From: Paucimonas sp.
Lineage (GTDB): Bacteria; Pseudomonadota; Gammaproteobacteria; Pseudomonadales; Pseudomonadaceae
Reading direction: 5' to 3'
NCBI GenBank assembly: GCA_031253995.1
Contig: JAIRVG010000093.1
Span: forward strand, 108,161-172,160
Length of the DNA: 64,000 nucleotides
Part shown: positions 55,578-63,892 of the stretch, one piece after another
Position numbering within the stretch: the stretch's first letter is position 1
Layout: each line of letters begins with the position of its first letter
Program-made: the position numbers and the translations under genes
Notes under the pieces: generated by a model
The model's database searches: none
Seen by the model: the letters and a program-made list of their open reading frames with translations, nothing else
What the model was told of the DNA's origin: nothing

Positions 55578-56864
55578 TTACCACAGGGCCACGCTGTAGC
55601 TCACCAGCAGCCGGACCTCGTCCGCGTCGCGGGCGAAGTTCGAGCGGTAGGTGGCGTTGCGCAAGCGGACAGCGACGTTCTTCAACGCACCGCTTTGCAC
55701 CACGTACTTGAGCTCGGTGTTGCGTTCCCATTCCTTGCCTTCACTGCCGTTGGCCAGGCTGACGTTATCGCCGTTGACGTAACGGGTCATGAAGGTCAGG
55801 CCTGGAACGCCCAGTTTGGCGAAGTCGTAGTCGTAACGCACTTGCCAGGAGCGCTCGTCGGCACCGGCAAAGTCGTTGATCTGGACGAAGTTGACCAGGT
55901 ACGGGTCGGAGCCATCCACGTAGGGGAAGGCGCTGTCGCCGGACATGCTCTGGTAGGCGGCGCTGAACTTGTGGCCATTGAGGCCGTAGCTGAGCATGCC
56001 GTTGAGCGAGGTGTTGTCGATCTTGCCGCCGCGGGCCTGGCCCTGGTCGTCGCTGAGCGCCAGGCGCAGGTCGGCGCCGAAGGTGCCCGGTCCGAACGGC
56101 TGGGTCGCTACCACGCCGGCGAAGTGCTGGCGGTAGACGTCGTCGAGCTGGGCGAAGTGGTAGCTGCCGGTGATGCGGTCGGTGAACTTGTAGTCGACGC
56201 CGGCGAGGTCGAAGTGGTTGCCGGCCACGGTGCCGAGGAAGCGACCGTTCTTGTTGTTCAGTGCGATGTCTTCCTTGTTGGTGTCATCGCGATCCTTGGC
56301 CTTCTCCAGGCGTCCGCCGGTGAAGGTCAGGTTCTTCAGTTCCTTGGAAGTCAGCAGGCCGCCTTCGAAGGTCTGCGGCAGGATGCGTCCGTCGTTGGGC
56401 TTGAGGGTTGGCAGTTCCGGGATCAGGGTGCCGATCTTCAGCTCGGTGGCGGAGATCTTCACCTTGCCGGTCAGGCCCAGCTTGGAATATTCGTCGGCGG
56501 CGCGGCCGTCGTCGTGGGTCGGCAGCAGGCCGGTGCCGGTGCGGTCCGGGCTGGAGTCGAGCTTGACCCCGAGCATGCCCAGGGCATCGACGCCGAAGCC
56601 GACGGTGCCTTCGGTGTAGCCGGATTCCAGGTTGAGCATGAAGCCCTGGGCCCATTCGTCGCGCTTGGATTGCTGCGTGCTGGTGCCGTCGCGGAAGTCG
56701 CGGTTGAAGTACATGTTGCGGGTTTCGAAGGTCGCCGAGCTGTCCTTGATGAAGTCCGCATGGCTGAGCGGCGCGACACTGCAAAGGGCGATGGCACTGG
56801 CGATCTGATGGCGAGAGAAAGGACGACGGATAGGCGCAAGCGCCTGAGGCTGTGCTGACAGCAT
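55578..56864 (-). CDS. opdH: OprD-family porin, tricarboxylate-specific
   Basis: A 428-residue outer-membrane porin of the OprD family. After a signal sequence that starts unusually with MLSAQPQALAPIRRPFSRHQ before the hydrophobic part (IASAIALCSVAPLSHADF), the barrel follows: DSSATFETRNMYFNRDFRDG, WAQGFMLNLESGYTEGTVGF (typical OprD N-terminal strands), ending VRLLVSYSVALW. Its position at the head of the tct operon and divergence from tctD point to OpdH, the tricarboxylate (cis-aconitate/citrate) porin. AAGAACAA in its leader fits a Crc/Hfq site. Confidence 0.88.
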   Translation of the reverse strand: MLSAQPQALAPIRRPFSRHQIASAIALCSVAPLSHADFIKDSSATFETRNMYFNRDFRDGTSTQQSKRDEWAQGFMLNLESGYTEGTVGFGVDALGMLGVKLDSSPDRTGTGLLPTHDDGRAADEYSKLGLTGKVKISATELKIGTLIPELPTLKPNDGRILPQTFEGGLLTSKELKNLTFTGGRLEKAKDRDDTNKEDIALNNKNGRFLGTVAGNHFDLAGVDYKFTDRITGSYHFAQLDDVYRQHFAGVVATQPFGPGTFGADLRLALSDDQGQARGGKIDNTSLNGMLSYGLNGHKFSAAYQSMSGDSAFPYVDGSDPYLVNFVQINDFAGADERSWQVRYDYDFAKLGVPGLTFMTRYVNGDNVSLANGSEGKEWERNTELKYVVQSGALKNVAVRLRNATYRSNFARDADEVRLLVSYSVALW

Positions 56865-56884
56865 CGTGGAGTAACCCCGTTTAT

Positions 56885-56892
56885 TGTTCTTA
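56885..56892 (-). promoter_or_regulatory. candidate Crc/Hfq target in the opdH leader
   Basis: The minus strand reads AAGAACAA, matching AANAANAA, 20 nt before the opdH ATG. Carbon catabolite repression of tricarboxylate uptake would fit. Confidence 0.45.
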
Positions 56893-56898
56893 TCGGTA

Positions 56899-56989
56899 CG
56901 AACACTGCGGTTCGTTCATACGGTTCCCGGAGAGGGCCGTGAAGCGATGCTAGGGGCTCAACCTTTCGCTAACCTTTCAATCGACTTTC
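56899..56989. promoter_or_regulatory. opdH/tctD divergent control region
   Basis: Inverted repeat ACGAAC (56899-56904) / GTTCGT (56911-56916), and three direct CTTTC repeats at 56963, 56974 and 56985, exactly 11 bp apart (two of them AACCTTTC). Direct repeats at one helical turn are the usual target of OmpR-type regulators, so TctD probably binds here to activate opdH-tctCBA. Confidence 0.55.
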
Positions 56990-57066
56990 ATTCCTGCGGC
57001 GGCTTCACAGGGACTGCTTCCTCTGTAAACTCCGCGCCACTGAACGCGTGCGACCGGGAGAAACCG

Positions 57067-57738
57067 ATGCGAGTGCTGCTCGTCGAAGACCATCTGCAAC
57101 TGGCCGAAAGCGTGGCCCAGGCCCTGAAAAGCCAGGGCCTGACCGTCGATGTGCTGCACGATGGGGTGGCCGCCGACCTGGCCCTGGCCAGCGAAGACTA
57201 CGCGGTGGCGGTGCTCGACGTGGGCCTGCCGCGCATGGACGGCTTCGAGGTCCTGGCGCGCCTGCGGGCCCGTGGCAAGACCGTGCCGGTGCTGATGCTG
57301 ACCGCCCGCAGCGACGTCAAGGACCGGGTCCACGGGCTCAACCTCGGTGCCGATGATTACCTGGCCAAGCCGTTCGAACTGACCGAGCTGGAAGCCCGGG
57401 TCAAGGCCCTGCTGCGGCGCAGCGTGCTCGGCGGCGAGCGCCAGCAGCGCTGTGGCCCGCTGGTCTACGACCTGGACACCCGGCGCTTCAGCCTGGGTGA
57501 CGAACTGCTGTCCCTGACCTCCCGCGAACAGGCGGTGCTGGAAGCGCTGATCGCCCGGCCCGGGCGGGTGATGAGCAAGGAACAGCTGGCCTCGCAGGTG
57601 TTCGGCCTGGACGAGGAAGCCAGCGCCGACGCCATCGAGATCTATATCCACCGCCTGCGCAAGAAGCTCGACGGGCATGCGGTGGCCATCGTCACCTTCC
57701 GCGGCCTCGGCTACCTGCTGGAACACCGCGATGCGTAA
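57067..57738 (+). CDS. tctD: OmpR-family response regulator of tricarboxylate uptake
   Basis: A 223-residue response regulator. The receiver has E7/D8, phosphoacceptor D51 in AVAVLDVGLPRMDGF, and K in DDYLAKPF. The C-terminal winged helix ends GLGYLLEHRDA, with LTSREQAVLEALIARPGRVMS and DAIEIYIHRLRKKL. The ATG at 57067 has GGGAG upstream. It is divergent from opdH and overlaps tctE by 8 bp. The TctD/TctE system activates tricarboxylate transport in Pseudomonas and Salmonella when citrate is present. Confidence 0.9.
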   Translation: MRVLLVEDHLQLAESVAQALKSQGLTVDVLHDGVAADLALASEDYAVAVLDVGLPRMDGFEVLARLRARGKTVPVLMLTARSDVKDRVHGLNLGADDYLAKPFELTELEARVKALLRRSVLGGERQQRCGPLVYDLDTRRFSLGDELLSLTSREQAVLEALIARPGRVMSKEQLASQVFGLDEEASADAIEIYIHRLRKKLDGHAVAIVTFRGLGYLLEHRDA

Positions 57739-59113
57739 CGTCGGCAGCCTGCGCGGGCGCCTGCTGTGGAACCTGGCGCTGCTGCTGGTGGTGTTGATGA
57801 TCGCCAGCGGCCTGAGCGCCTACTGGAACGGTCGCGAAGCTGCCGACACCGCCTATGACCGCACCTTGCTGGCCTCGGCGCGGACCATTGCCGCGGGCCT
57901 GTTCCAGCGCGATGGCACCCTCAGCGCCGACGTGCCCTACGTCGCCCTCGACACCTTCGACTACGACAGCGTCGGGCGCATCTACTACCAGGTCAACGAT
58001 ACCCAGCAACGCCTGGTTTCAGGCTACGAGAACATTCCCGGTCCATCCCCCGGCACTGCGCGCACCGATGACTACCCGGCGCTGGCGCGTTTCTACGATG
58101 CGCGCTACCGCGGCCAGGACGTGCGCGTGGTCAGCCTGCTCAAGGCCATGTCCGACCCGAACATGAGCGGCATGGCCGAGATCCGCGTGGCCGAGACCAC
58201 CGAGGCGCGGGTGCGCATGGCCCGCAGCCTGATGGCCGACACCCTGCTGCGCCTGGGCATGCTGGCATTGGGCGCGTTGTTGCTGGTGTGGTTTGCGGTT
58301 AGTGCGGCGTTGCGTCCGCTGGAGCGGCTGCGCAGCGAGGTGGAAGAGCGCCAGCCGGATGACCTGCGGCCGTTGCCGGAGGTGGAGGTGCAGCATGAGC
58401 TGGGGCCGCTGGTGCGGGCCCTGAACCACTTTACCGAGCGCTTGCGTCGGCAGTTCGAGCGCCAGGGCCAGTTCATCGCCGATGCCGCCCACGAATTGCG
58501 CACGCCGCTGGCGGTGCTCAAGGCCCGGGTCGAGCTGGGCCTGCGTTCGCAGGCGCCGCAGGTCTGGCGGGAAACCCTTGAGGATGCCGCGCAGAGCACC
58601 GACAAGCTGACCCACCTGGCCAACCAGTTACTGTCGTTGGCGCGGGTGGAAAACGGTGCGCGGGCGGTGGCCGAGGGTGGTGCCGAGCTGCTCGACCTCA
58701 GCCAGCTGGCCCGGGAACTGGGCATGGCCATGGCGCCGCTGGCCCATGCCCGGGGGATTGCCCTGGCCCTGGAGGCGGAGGCGCCGGTATGGGTGAAGGG
58801 GGAGCCGACCTTGCTCAACGAGTTGTTGAGCAACCTGGTGGACAACGCCCTGGCCCATACGCCCAAGGGCGGCAATGTGATCTTGCGGGTCACGGCGCCG
58901 TGCGAGCTGGAAGTCGAGGATGACGGGCCGGGGATTCCGGAGCAGGAGCGGGAGAAGGTGTTCGAACGCTTCTATCGGCGCGGGGTACAGGGGACTGGCC
59001 TGGGGCTGGCGATCGTCGGGGAGATCTGTCGGGCGCATCTGGCCGAGATCAGTCTGCATGACGGGGAGAAGGGCGGGTTGAAGGTCCGGGTGAGTTTCAA
59101 TCCGGTCCAGTAG
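57731..59113 (+). CDS. tctE: sensor histidine kinase of tricarboxylate uptake
   Basis: A 460-residue sensor kinase. TM1 is LLLVVLMIASGLSAYW (about residues 17-32), a short periplasmic domain follows (about 33-170; EAADTAYDRTLLASARTIAAGL), then TM2 (LGMLALGALLLVWFAVSAAL, about 178-197), HAMP, the H-box ADAAHELRTPLAVLKARVEL (His about 254), N-box LVDNALAHTPKGGNV and G-boxes DDGPGIPEQEREKVFERFYR and GTGLGLAIV. The periplasmic part is of the 2CSK_N type found in TctE. It should detect citrate or a related acid and phosphorylate TctD. Its start overlaps the tctD stop. Confidence 0.9.
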   Translation: MRNVGSLRGRLLWNLALLLVVLMIASGLSAYWNGREAADTAYDRTLLASARTIAAGLFQRDGTLSADVPYVALDTFDYDSVGRIYYQVNDTQQRLVSGYENIPGPSPGTARTDDYPALARFYDARYRGQDVRVVSLLKAMSDPNMSGMAEIRVAETTEARVRMARSLMADTLLRLGMLALGALLLVWFAVSAALRPLERLRSEVEERQPDDLRPLPEVEVQHELGPLVRALNHFTERLRRQFERQGQFIADAAHELRTPLAVLKARVELGLRSQAPQVWRETLEDAAQSTDKLTHLANQLLSLARVENGARAVAEGGAELLDLSQLARELGMAMAPLAHARGIALALEAEAPVWVKGEPTLLNELLSNLVDNALAHTPKGGNVILRVTAPCELEVEDDGPGIPEQEREKVFERFYRRGVQGTGLGLAIVGEICRAHLAEISLHDGEKGGLKVRVSFNPVQ

Positions 59114-59129
59114 TGTTCTTGCGGGCCTC

Positions 59130-59200
59130 ATCGCTGGCAAGCCAGCTTCCACAGTGTCCGCGTCGCTGCCGAACCCTGTGGGAGCTGGCTTGCCAGCGAT
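59130..59200. repeat. REP doublet
   Basis: Inverted pair ATCGCTGGCAAGCCAGCTTC... (from 59130) and ...GGAGCTGGCTTGCCAGCGAT (to 59200) between the convergent tctE and HDOD genes. Same family as at 13235, with one substitution in the first copy. Confidence 0.85.
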
Positions 59201-59215
59201 GAGGCCCTGAAAGTT

Positions 59216-60025
59216 TTACCTGAACATCAGCCTGGCATCGAGCAGGTCATCCTCGGAGAACAACCCGGCCGCCGGCACTTCCAGATGTCGATAGGCCGGC
59301 AACGCCGTGACCGGCCGCTCACGCCCGGTGTTGTCGCACAAAGCCCGCGCAATCTGCACGAGATCCACGTAGTCCACCTGCGCCGAGTGCCGGTCCAGGT
59401 TCTGCACTTCCCCCGGCAGGTTGGCCAGCTGATCGGGAAACTCCCAGACACTGAGGATCTTGTCCCCCAGCACCGGGTGGATCTGCTCGATCACATGGTT
59501 CAGGCACACCGGGTCCGACAGCAGTTCGTTGTGTTCCTCGGCATAGGTCAGGATCGGCAGCACGCCGATCTGGTGCACCAGCCCGGCCAGGGCCGCCTGG
59601 TCGGCCTTCAACTCGGTATAGCGGGCCGCCAGTTCATAGCTGACACCCGCCACTTCGAGGCTTTTCGCCCAGATTTCCCGCATTTTCTGCTCAACGGCTT
59701 CGGAGCGGGCATGAAAGATCTGCTCGATCACCAGGCCGATCGCCAGGTTGCAGCTGTAGTTGACGCCGAGGCGGGTGATGGCGGTCTGCAGGTCGGTGAC
59801 TTCGGTGATCGCCCGCAGCAGCGGGCTGTTGACCACCTTGATCAGGCGTGCGGCGAGGGCGGCGTCACGGCCGATGACCTTGCTCAGGGTGGCGACGCTG
59901 ATCTCGGTGTCTTCCGCGGCTTCACGGATGCTCAAGGCGACTTCGGGCAGGGTCGGCAGGACCAGGTCGTCATTGTCGATGGCGCGCAGCAACTGCGTTT
60001 GCACCATCTTGGCCAGCGTGTTCAT
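59216..60025 (-). CDS. HDOD-domain signalling protein
   Basis: A 269-residue protein made of one HDOD domain, a metal-dependent-phosphohydrolase relative that lacks enzymatic residues and acts in signalling. Landmarks: LPTLPEVALSIREAAEDTEIS (about residues 23-43), LSKVIGRDAALAARLIKVVNS (about 47-67), ITRLGVNYSCNLAIGLV (about 83-99) and AALAGLVHQIGVLPIL (about 143-158). The HD pair is absent, with HQ in its place. Such proteins influence motility, stress responses and c-di-GMP pathways. It stands 60 bp downstream of ygfZ on the same strand and may share its transcript. Confidence 0.88.
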   Translation of the reverse strand: MNTLAKMVQTQLLRAIDNDDLVLPTLPEVALSIREAAEDTEISVATLSKVIGRDAALAARLIKVVNSPLLRAITEVTDLQTAITRLGVNYSCNLAIGLVIEQIFHARSEAVEQKMREIWAKSLEVAGVSYELAARYTELKADQAALAGLVHQIGVLPILTYAEEHNELLSDPVCLNHVIEQIHPVLGDKILSVWEFPDQLANLPGEVQNLDRHSAQVDYVDLVQIARALCDNTGRERPVTALPAYRHLEVPAAGLFSEDDLLDARLMFR

Positions 60026-60084
60026 CGTGTCTCTCTCCCGCGTTCAGGGATGGCCCCGCCACCAGGCGGCGGGGCAGGGCGGGC

Positions 60085-61014
60085 TCAGCGCTGGATCTCG
60101 CGGTCGCGGTCCAGTTCGTAAGGCAAGGTCAGCAGGTTCAGGCGCGGGCCGTCGAGGTTGCCCAGGTGCAGGTTGCCGTCTTCCACGGAGTCGGCGGTCA
60201 ACACGGCCAGCAGCTCGCCGCGGGCGGCGATCACCACTTCGCCCACCGACGAGGCGTGGGTTGGCGAGAAGATCTCGCTGCCAGGCGCCGGCATCTCGGC
60301 CTGGTCCAGGGACAGGCGGTACAGGCGGCGCTTGAGCTTGCCCAGGTACTGCATGCGCGCAACGATTTCCTGCCCGGTATAGCAGCCTTTCTTGAAGCTC
60401 ACGCCACCGACCGCCTGCAGGTTGATCATCTGCGGGATGAACAGCTCACGGGTCTGCTCCATGACCTGGCCGATACCGGCGCGGATCTGCCCCAGCAGCC
60501 AGTCGTCCAGCTCGCCTTCGGCCAGGTGGGCGGCCAGTTGCGCGCGCACGGCCTCGGCGCGCTCGGCCGGGGCCCAGAGTTCGACCCGTGCCGGCGACAC
60601 GTTGATGGCGATCAGGCCGTCATGGCGTACGGTGGCACCGGCTTCGGCAGGCGGCTCGATGCCCAGCGCGGCCAGTGCGGCGTCGCCCTGGTCCAGGCCG
60701 AAACGCACCCAGGCGGCGCTGTCGTCGGTGAGCCTGGCCTTGGAGAACACCGCGTACTTCTTCAGGTCCGCCAGTTGCGGTTCGAGCAGTTCGCGAGTCA
60801 TCGCCAGGAGGAAGCCGTCGCCTTCCGGCAGGATGCGGAAACTCGATTGCATCCGGCCCTTCTGCATGCAGCGGGAGCCGAGGCTGGAGGTGTGTTCGTT
60901 GAGATAACCGATATGGCAGGTCAGCTGACCTTGCAGGAACTTGCCGGCGTCGGAACCGCGTACGGCAAGGATGCCTTCATGGGACAGGGTGCAGAAAAAA
61001 GCGGAATCGGCCAT
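60085..61014 (-). CDS. ygfZ: tRNA-modifying / Fe-S assembly folate-binding protein YgfZ
   Basis: A 309-residue folate-binding YgfZ protein that helps maintain certain Fe-S enzymes and tRNA modification. The family motif K-G-C-Y-x-G-Q-E is present as SFKKGCYTGQEIVARMQYLG (Cys about residue 210). Other parts fit the T-protein-like fold (FFCTLSHEGILAVRGSDAGKFLQGQLT, cited in parts). It is divergent from sdhE, an arrangement conserved in gamma-proteobacteria. No signal peptide or membrane segment. Confidence 0.92.
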   Translation of the reverse strand: MADSAFFCTLSHEGILAVRGSDAGKFLQGQLTCHIGYLNEHTSSLGSRCMQKGRMQSSFRILPEGDGFLLAMTRELLEPQLADLKKYAVFSKARLTDDSAAWVRFGLDQGDAALAALGIEPPAEAGATVRHDGLIAINVSPARVELWAPAERAEAVRAQLAAHLAEGELDDWLLGQIRAGIGQVMEQTRELFIPQMINLQAVGGVSFKKGCYTGQEIVARMQYLGKLKRRLYRLSLDQAEMPAPGSEIFSPTHASSVGEVVIAARGELLAVLTADSVEDGNLHLGNLDGPRLNLLTLPYELDRDREIQR

Positions 61015-61158
61015 GGTTCATCGCAGGTAATCAAGACTGGGGGCCATCATAGAGTGCCCTCGGCAAAATAGGTAGCAGACTCACAGACCTCTCGACCAAC
61101 GCCGTGTGCCCATCGCCGGTTCCGTCTGTATACTGGCCGCCTATTCTCGGAGGGCCCC

Positions 61159-61413
61159 ATGGTCGAACAAACTGAACTCAACCGTCTGTTCTGGCACAGC
61201 CGTCGCGGCATGCTGGAGCTGGACGTACTGCTGGTACCTTTCACCCAGGAGGTCTACCCGACCCTGAACGAGACGGATCGCGAGCTGTATGTGCGTCTGT
61301 TGAGCTGTGAAGACCAGGACATGTTCGGCTGGTTCATGGAGCGCAACGAATCGGAAGATCCGGAGCTGCAACGCATGGTTCGCATCATCCTGGACCGTGT
61401 CCAGCCCAAGTGA
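61159..61413 (+). CDS. sdhE: succinate dehydrogenase assembly factor SdhE
   Basis: An 84-residue protein of the Sdh5/SdhE family, which promotes covalent attachment of FAD to succinate dehydrogenase. It has the essential RGxxE motif (RRGMLELDVLL, about residues 15-25) and the later YVRLLSCEDQDMFGWFME. In enterobacteria the gene pairs with ygfX, as here, where ygfX starts inside its last codons. An older proposal calls the pair a toxin-antitoxin system (CptB/CptA). The ATG is preceded by GGAGG. Confidence 0.93.
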   Translation: MVEQTELNRLFWHSRRGMLELDVLLVPFTQEVYPTLNETDRELYVRLLSCEDQDMFGWFMERNESEDPELQRMVRIILDRVQPK

Positions 61414-61849
61414 TCGCTTCGAGTGTCGCTGGCAGGGCTCGAAGGTCCTGCTGGCGCTCTACCTCGCCTGTCTGCTGGCGGCCGTCGCGGCATTGATGCT
61501 GCTGGCGGTGCCGCTGTCGCTTTCCCTCTGTGGCCTGGCCCTGTGCCTGGTCCACGCTTTCCGGGTCATTCCCCGGCAGATCCTCCTGACCCACCCCGAC
61601 GCCATCACCGGCCTGCGCCGCGATGCCCATGGCTGGCACCTGTGGAGCGCCGCCCGTGGCTGGCATGCGGTGCAGTTGCGCCCCGACAGCATGGCGCTGC
61701 CGGGGTTGGTCATCCTGCGTTATCGACGTGCGGGGCAGTTCCTCGCCCGCAGCCAGTGCATCGGCCATGACGCGCTGGAGCCGGTGCAGCACCGGCGCCT
61801 GCGCTTGCGGCTGAAGTTCAGTCGGAAAAGGTGGGCGGCTGCAGGATAG
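61397..61849 (+). CDS. ygfX: YgfX/CptA-type membrane protein
   Basis: A 150-residue inner-membrane protein. The GTG at 61397 is the most likely start: it overlaps sdhE by 17 bp and gives VSSPSDRFECRWQGSKVLLAL, matching the YgfX length. Two membrane helices are visible (LLALYLACLLAAVAALMLLA and LSLSLCGLALCLVHAF), then a cytoplasmic tail (LRRDAHGWHLWSAARGWHAV, LPGLVILRYRR). YgfX has been described both as an SdhE partner in the membrane and as a toxin that disturbs FtsZ/MreB. The 3' end overlaps the convergent nadB by 32 bp. Confidence 0.85.
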   Translation: MSSPSDRFECRWQGSKVLLALYLACLLAAVAALMLLAVPLSLSLCGLALCLVHAFRVIPRQILLTHPDAITGLRRDAHGWHLWSAARGWHAVQLRPDSMALPGLVILRYRRAGQFLARSQCIGHDALEPVQHRRLRLRLKFSRKRWAAAG

Positions 61850-63434
61850 TGTCCAGCGCCTCGGGCAGCATGCCCGGATAGTCGAGGGTGTAGTGCAGGC
61901 CGCGGGATTCCTTGCGGCGCATGGCCGAATGGATCATCAGCTCGGCGACCTGCGCCAGGTTGCGCAGCTCGATCAGGTCGCGGCTGACCTTGTAGTTGCT
62001 GTAGAACTCGTCGATCTCGTCCAGCAGCAGGCGCACACGGTGCTCGGCCCGCTGCAGGCGCTTGCTGGTGCGCACGATGCCTACGTAGTCCCACATGAAT
62101 CGCCGCAGTTCGTCCCAGTTGTGCGCGATGATCACGTCTTCGTCGGAGTCGGTGACCTGGCTGGCATCCCAGCAGGGCAGGGCCTGGGGCATGTTGACCT
62201 GGTCCAGCTGGGCGACGATGTCGGCAGCGGCGGAACGGCCATAGACGAAACACTCCAGCAGCGAGTTGCTGGCCATGCGGTTGGCGCCGTGCAGGCCGGT
62301 GAAGCTGGTCTCGCCGATGGCGTACAGGCCCGGCACGTCGGTGCGGCCGTCCTGGTCGATCATCACTCCGCCGCAGGTGTAGTGCGCCGCCGGGACCACC
62401 GGGATCGGCTGGCGGGTGATGTCGATGCCGAAGGTCAGGCAGCGCTCGTAGACGGTGGGGAAGTGGCTTTTGACGAACTCCGCCGGCTTGTGGCTGATGT
62501 CCAGGTACACGCAGTCGACGCCGAGACGCTTCATTTCATGGTCGATGGCCCGGGCCACGATGTCCCGTGGCGCCAGTTCGGCGCGGGGGTCGAAGCGCTC
62601 CATGAAGCGTTCGCCGTTGGGCAGCTTGAGCAGGCCGCCTTCGCCGCGCAGGGCCTCGGTGATCAGGAAACTCTTGGCCTGCGGGTGATACAGGCAGGTG
62701 GGGTGGAACTGGTTGAATTCCAGGTTGGCCACCCGGCAGCCGGCGCGCCAGGCCATGGCGATGCCGTCGCCGCAGGCGCCGTCCGGATTGCTGGTATAGA
62801 GGTAGACCTTGGCCGCGCCGCCGGTGGCCAGCACGGTGAAGCGGGCGCCGAAGGTATCGACCTCGCCGCTGGCGCGGTTCAGTACGTAGGCGCCCAGGCA
62901 GCGCTCGCCGGCCAGGCCCAGGCGCCGCTCGGTGATCAGGTCCACCGCCACGCGCTGTTCCAGCAGCTCGATGTTCGGCCGCTGCCGCGCCTGTTCCAGC
63001 AGGGTGGTGAAGATCGCCGCGCCAGTGGCGTCGGCGGCGTGGATGATGCGACGGTGGCTGTGGCCGCCTTCCCGGGTCAGGTGGAACTCGAAACCGCCGT
63101 CGTCGACGCTGGCATGCTCGTCGCGGGTGAAGGGCACGCCCTGGTCGATCAGCCACTGGATGGCTTCGCGGCTATGCTCGACGGTGAAACGCACCGCGTC
63201 TTCATGGCACAGGCCGCCGCCGGCATTGAGGGTGTCCTCGACGTGGGACTGCACGGTGTCGGTGTCATCCAGCACCGCGGCGACGCCGCCCTGGGCCCAG
63301 AAGGTCGAGCCGTTGGCCAGGTCGCCCTTGCTCAGGACGGCGATGCGCAGGTGCGACGGCAGGTTCAGGGCCAGGCTCAGGCCCGCGGCACCGCTGCCGA
63401 TCACGAGGACGTCATGTTGTAATTGTTGGCTCAT
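61818..63434 (-). CDS. nadB: L-aspartate oxidase
   Basis: A 538-residue FAD enzyme that oxidises L-aspartate to iminoaspartate, first step of NAD synthesis de novo. The N-terminal FAD-binding motif is VLVIGSGAAGLSLAL (about residues 9-23), then SKGDLANGSTFWAQGGVAAV (about 35-54), and FAD/substrate-site motifs HPTCLYHP, ALRGEGGLL, SLLECFVYGRSAA. The succinate-dehydrogenase-like C-terminal domain has RRKESRGLHYTLDYP. The ATG at 63434 gives MSQQLQHDVLV. Divergent from the algU region and convergent with ygfX, the usual nadB-algU neighbourhood in Pseudomonas. Confidence 0.94.
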   Translation of the reverse strand: MSQQLQHDVLVIGSGAAGLSLALNLPSHLRIAVLSKGDLANGSTFWAQGGVAAVLDDTDTVQSHVEDTLNAGGGLCHEDAVRFTVEHSREAIQWLIDQGVPFTRDEHASVDDGGFEFHLTREGGHSHRRIIHAADATGAAIFTTLLEQARQRPNIELLEQRVAVDLITERRLGLAGERCLGAYVLNRASGEVDTFGARFTVLATGGAAKVYLYTSNPDGACGDGIAMAWRAGCRVANLEFNQFHPTCLYHPQAKSFLITEALRGEGGLLKLPNGERFMERFDPRAELAPRDIVARAIDHEMKRLGVDCVYLDISHKPAEFVKSHFPTVYERCLTFGIDITRQPIPVVPAAHYTCGGVMIDQDGRTDVPGLYAIGETSFTGLHGANRMASNSLLECFVYGRSAAADIVAQLDQVNMPQALPCWDASQVTDSDEDVIIAHNWDELRRFMWDYVGIVRTSKRLQRAEHRVRLLLDEIDEFYSNYKVSRDLIELRNLAQVAELMIHSAMRRKESRGLHYTLDYPGMLPEALDTILQPPTFSD

Positions 63435-63655
63435 GTCTTGGATTTTCCGCGCGGGGCGACCACGTAGGACACTGGAATAAGGGCAGTGGTATCGGCACAA
63501 TGGTCAAGCGTTTATGGCATTGTGAAACTATCGTGAATCTCGGTGGGCTGCCTTTATATCAGTCCGGACGCCCGAATTTCCATGCCGCGACGTGTACAGG
63601 CCTGCCAAGCGTGGGAACTTTCCTGGAATCGTGTGTATCCATAGGAGGTTGCCTT

Positions 63656-63724
63656 GTGAGTCAGCAGCCGTGGTGGCGGGAGGCAACGGCCGATTTCGAG
63701 CCTTGCCCACGCATAGAAGACTGA
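63656..63724 (+). CDS. candidate 22-codon ORF
   Basis: A GTG-started open frame preceded by a perfect AGGAGG (63643-63648) with 7 bases between, coding MSQQPWWREATADFEPCPRI... and ending TGA at 63722-63724. It is closely followed by a terminator. It could be a small protein or part of a small RNA. Family unknown. Confidence 0.4.
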   Translation: MSQQPWWREATADFEPCPRIED

Positions 63725-63732
63725 TTTATTGA

Positions 63733-63763
63733 CGCAGCCGGCAAGCACCGCGCTGCGTTTTTC
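63733..63763 (+). terminator. Rho-independent terminator upstream of algU
   Basis: Stem ACGCAGC / GCTGCGT with a 13-base loop followed by TTTTC on the plus strand. It ends any transcript coming from the 63640-63724 unit before the algU promoter. Confidence 0.6.
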
Positions 63764-63806
63764 GTGCGAGCCGACCAAGGGCCGCCGGAAACTTGCCTGG
63801 AGGGGA

Positions 63807-63833
63807 GAACTTTTGCAAAAAGCCCGAGTCTAT
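63807..63833 (+). promoter_or_regulatory. AlgU (sigma-E-type) promoter of algU
   Basis: GAACTT (63807-63812), 16 bases, TCTAT (63829-63833), close to the AlgU consensus GAACTT-N16-TCTGA. It lies 60 bp before the algU ATG and fits known algU autoregulation. Confidence 0.8.
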
Positions 63834-63892
63834 GGTTGCAAGCCGAAACAATGGCTGATGCGACCCTCCTCCAGGTTCATCGAGGAGTGTTC

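Larger units (their letters stand above)
63435..63892. other. nadB - algU intergenic region
   Basis: 458 bp between divergent genes. It contains a possible small transcription unit (22-codon ORF at 63656-63724 and a terminator at 63733-63761) and, 60 bp before algU, a strong AlgU-type promoter at 63807-63833. Around 63500-63640 is the likely nadB promoter zone. No other gene is supported. Confidence 0.5.

Noticed and set aside
61397..61413. sdhE/ygfX as a new toxin-antitoxin discovery
   Set aside because: The pair is known (SdhE/YgfX, also called CptB/CptA), so it is annotated but not claimed as new.
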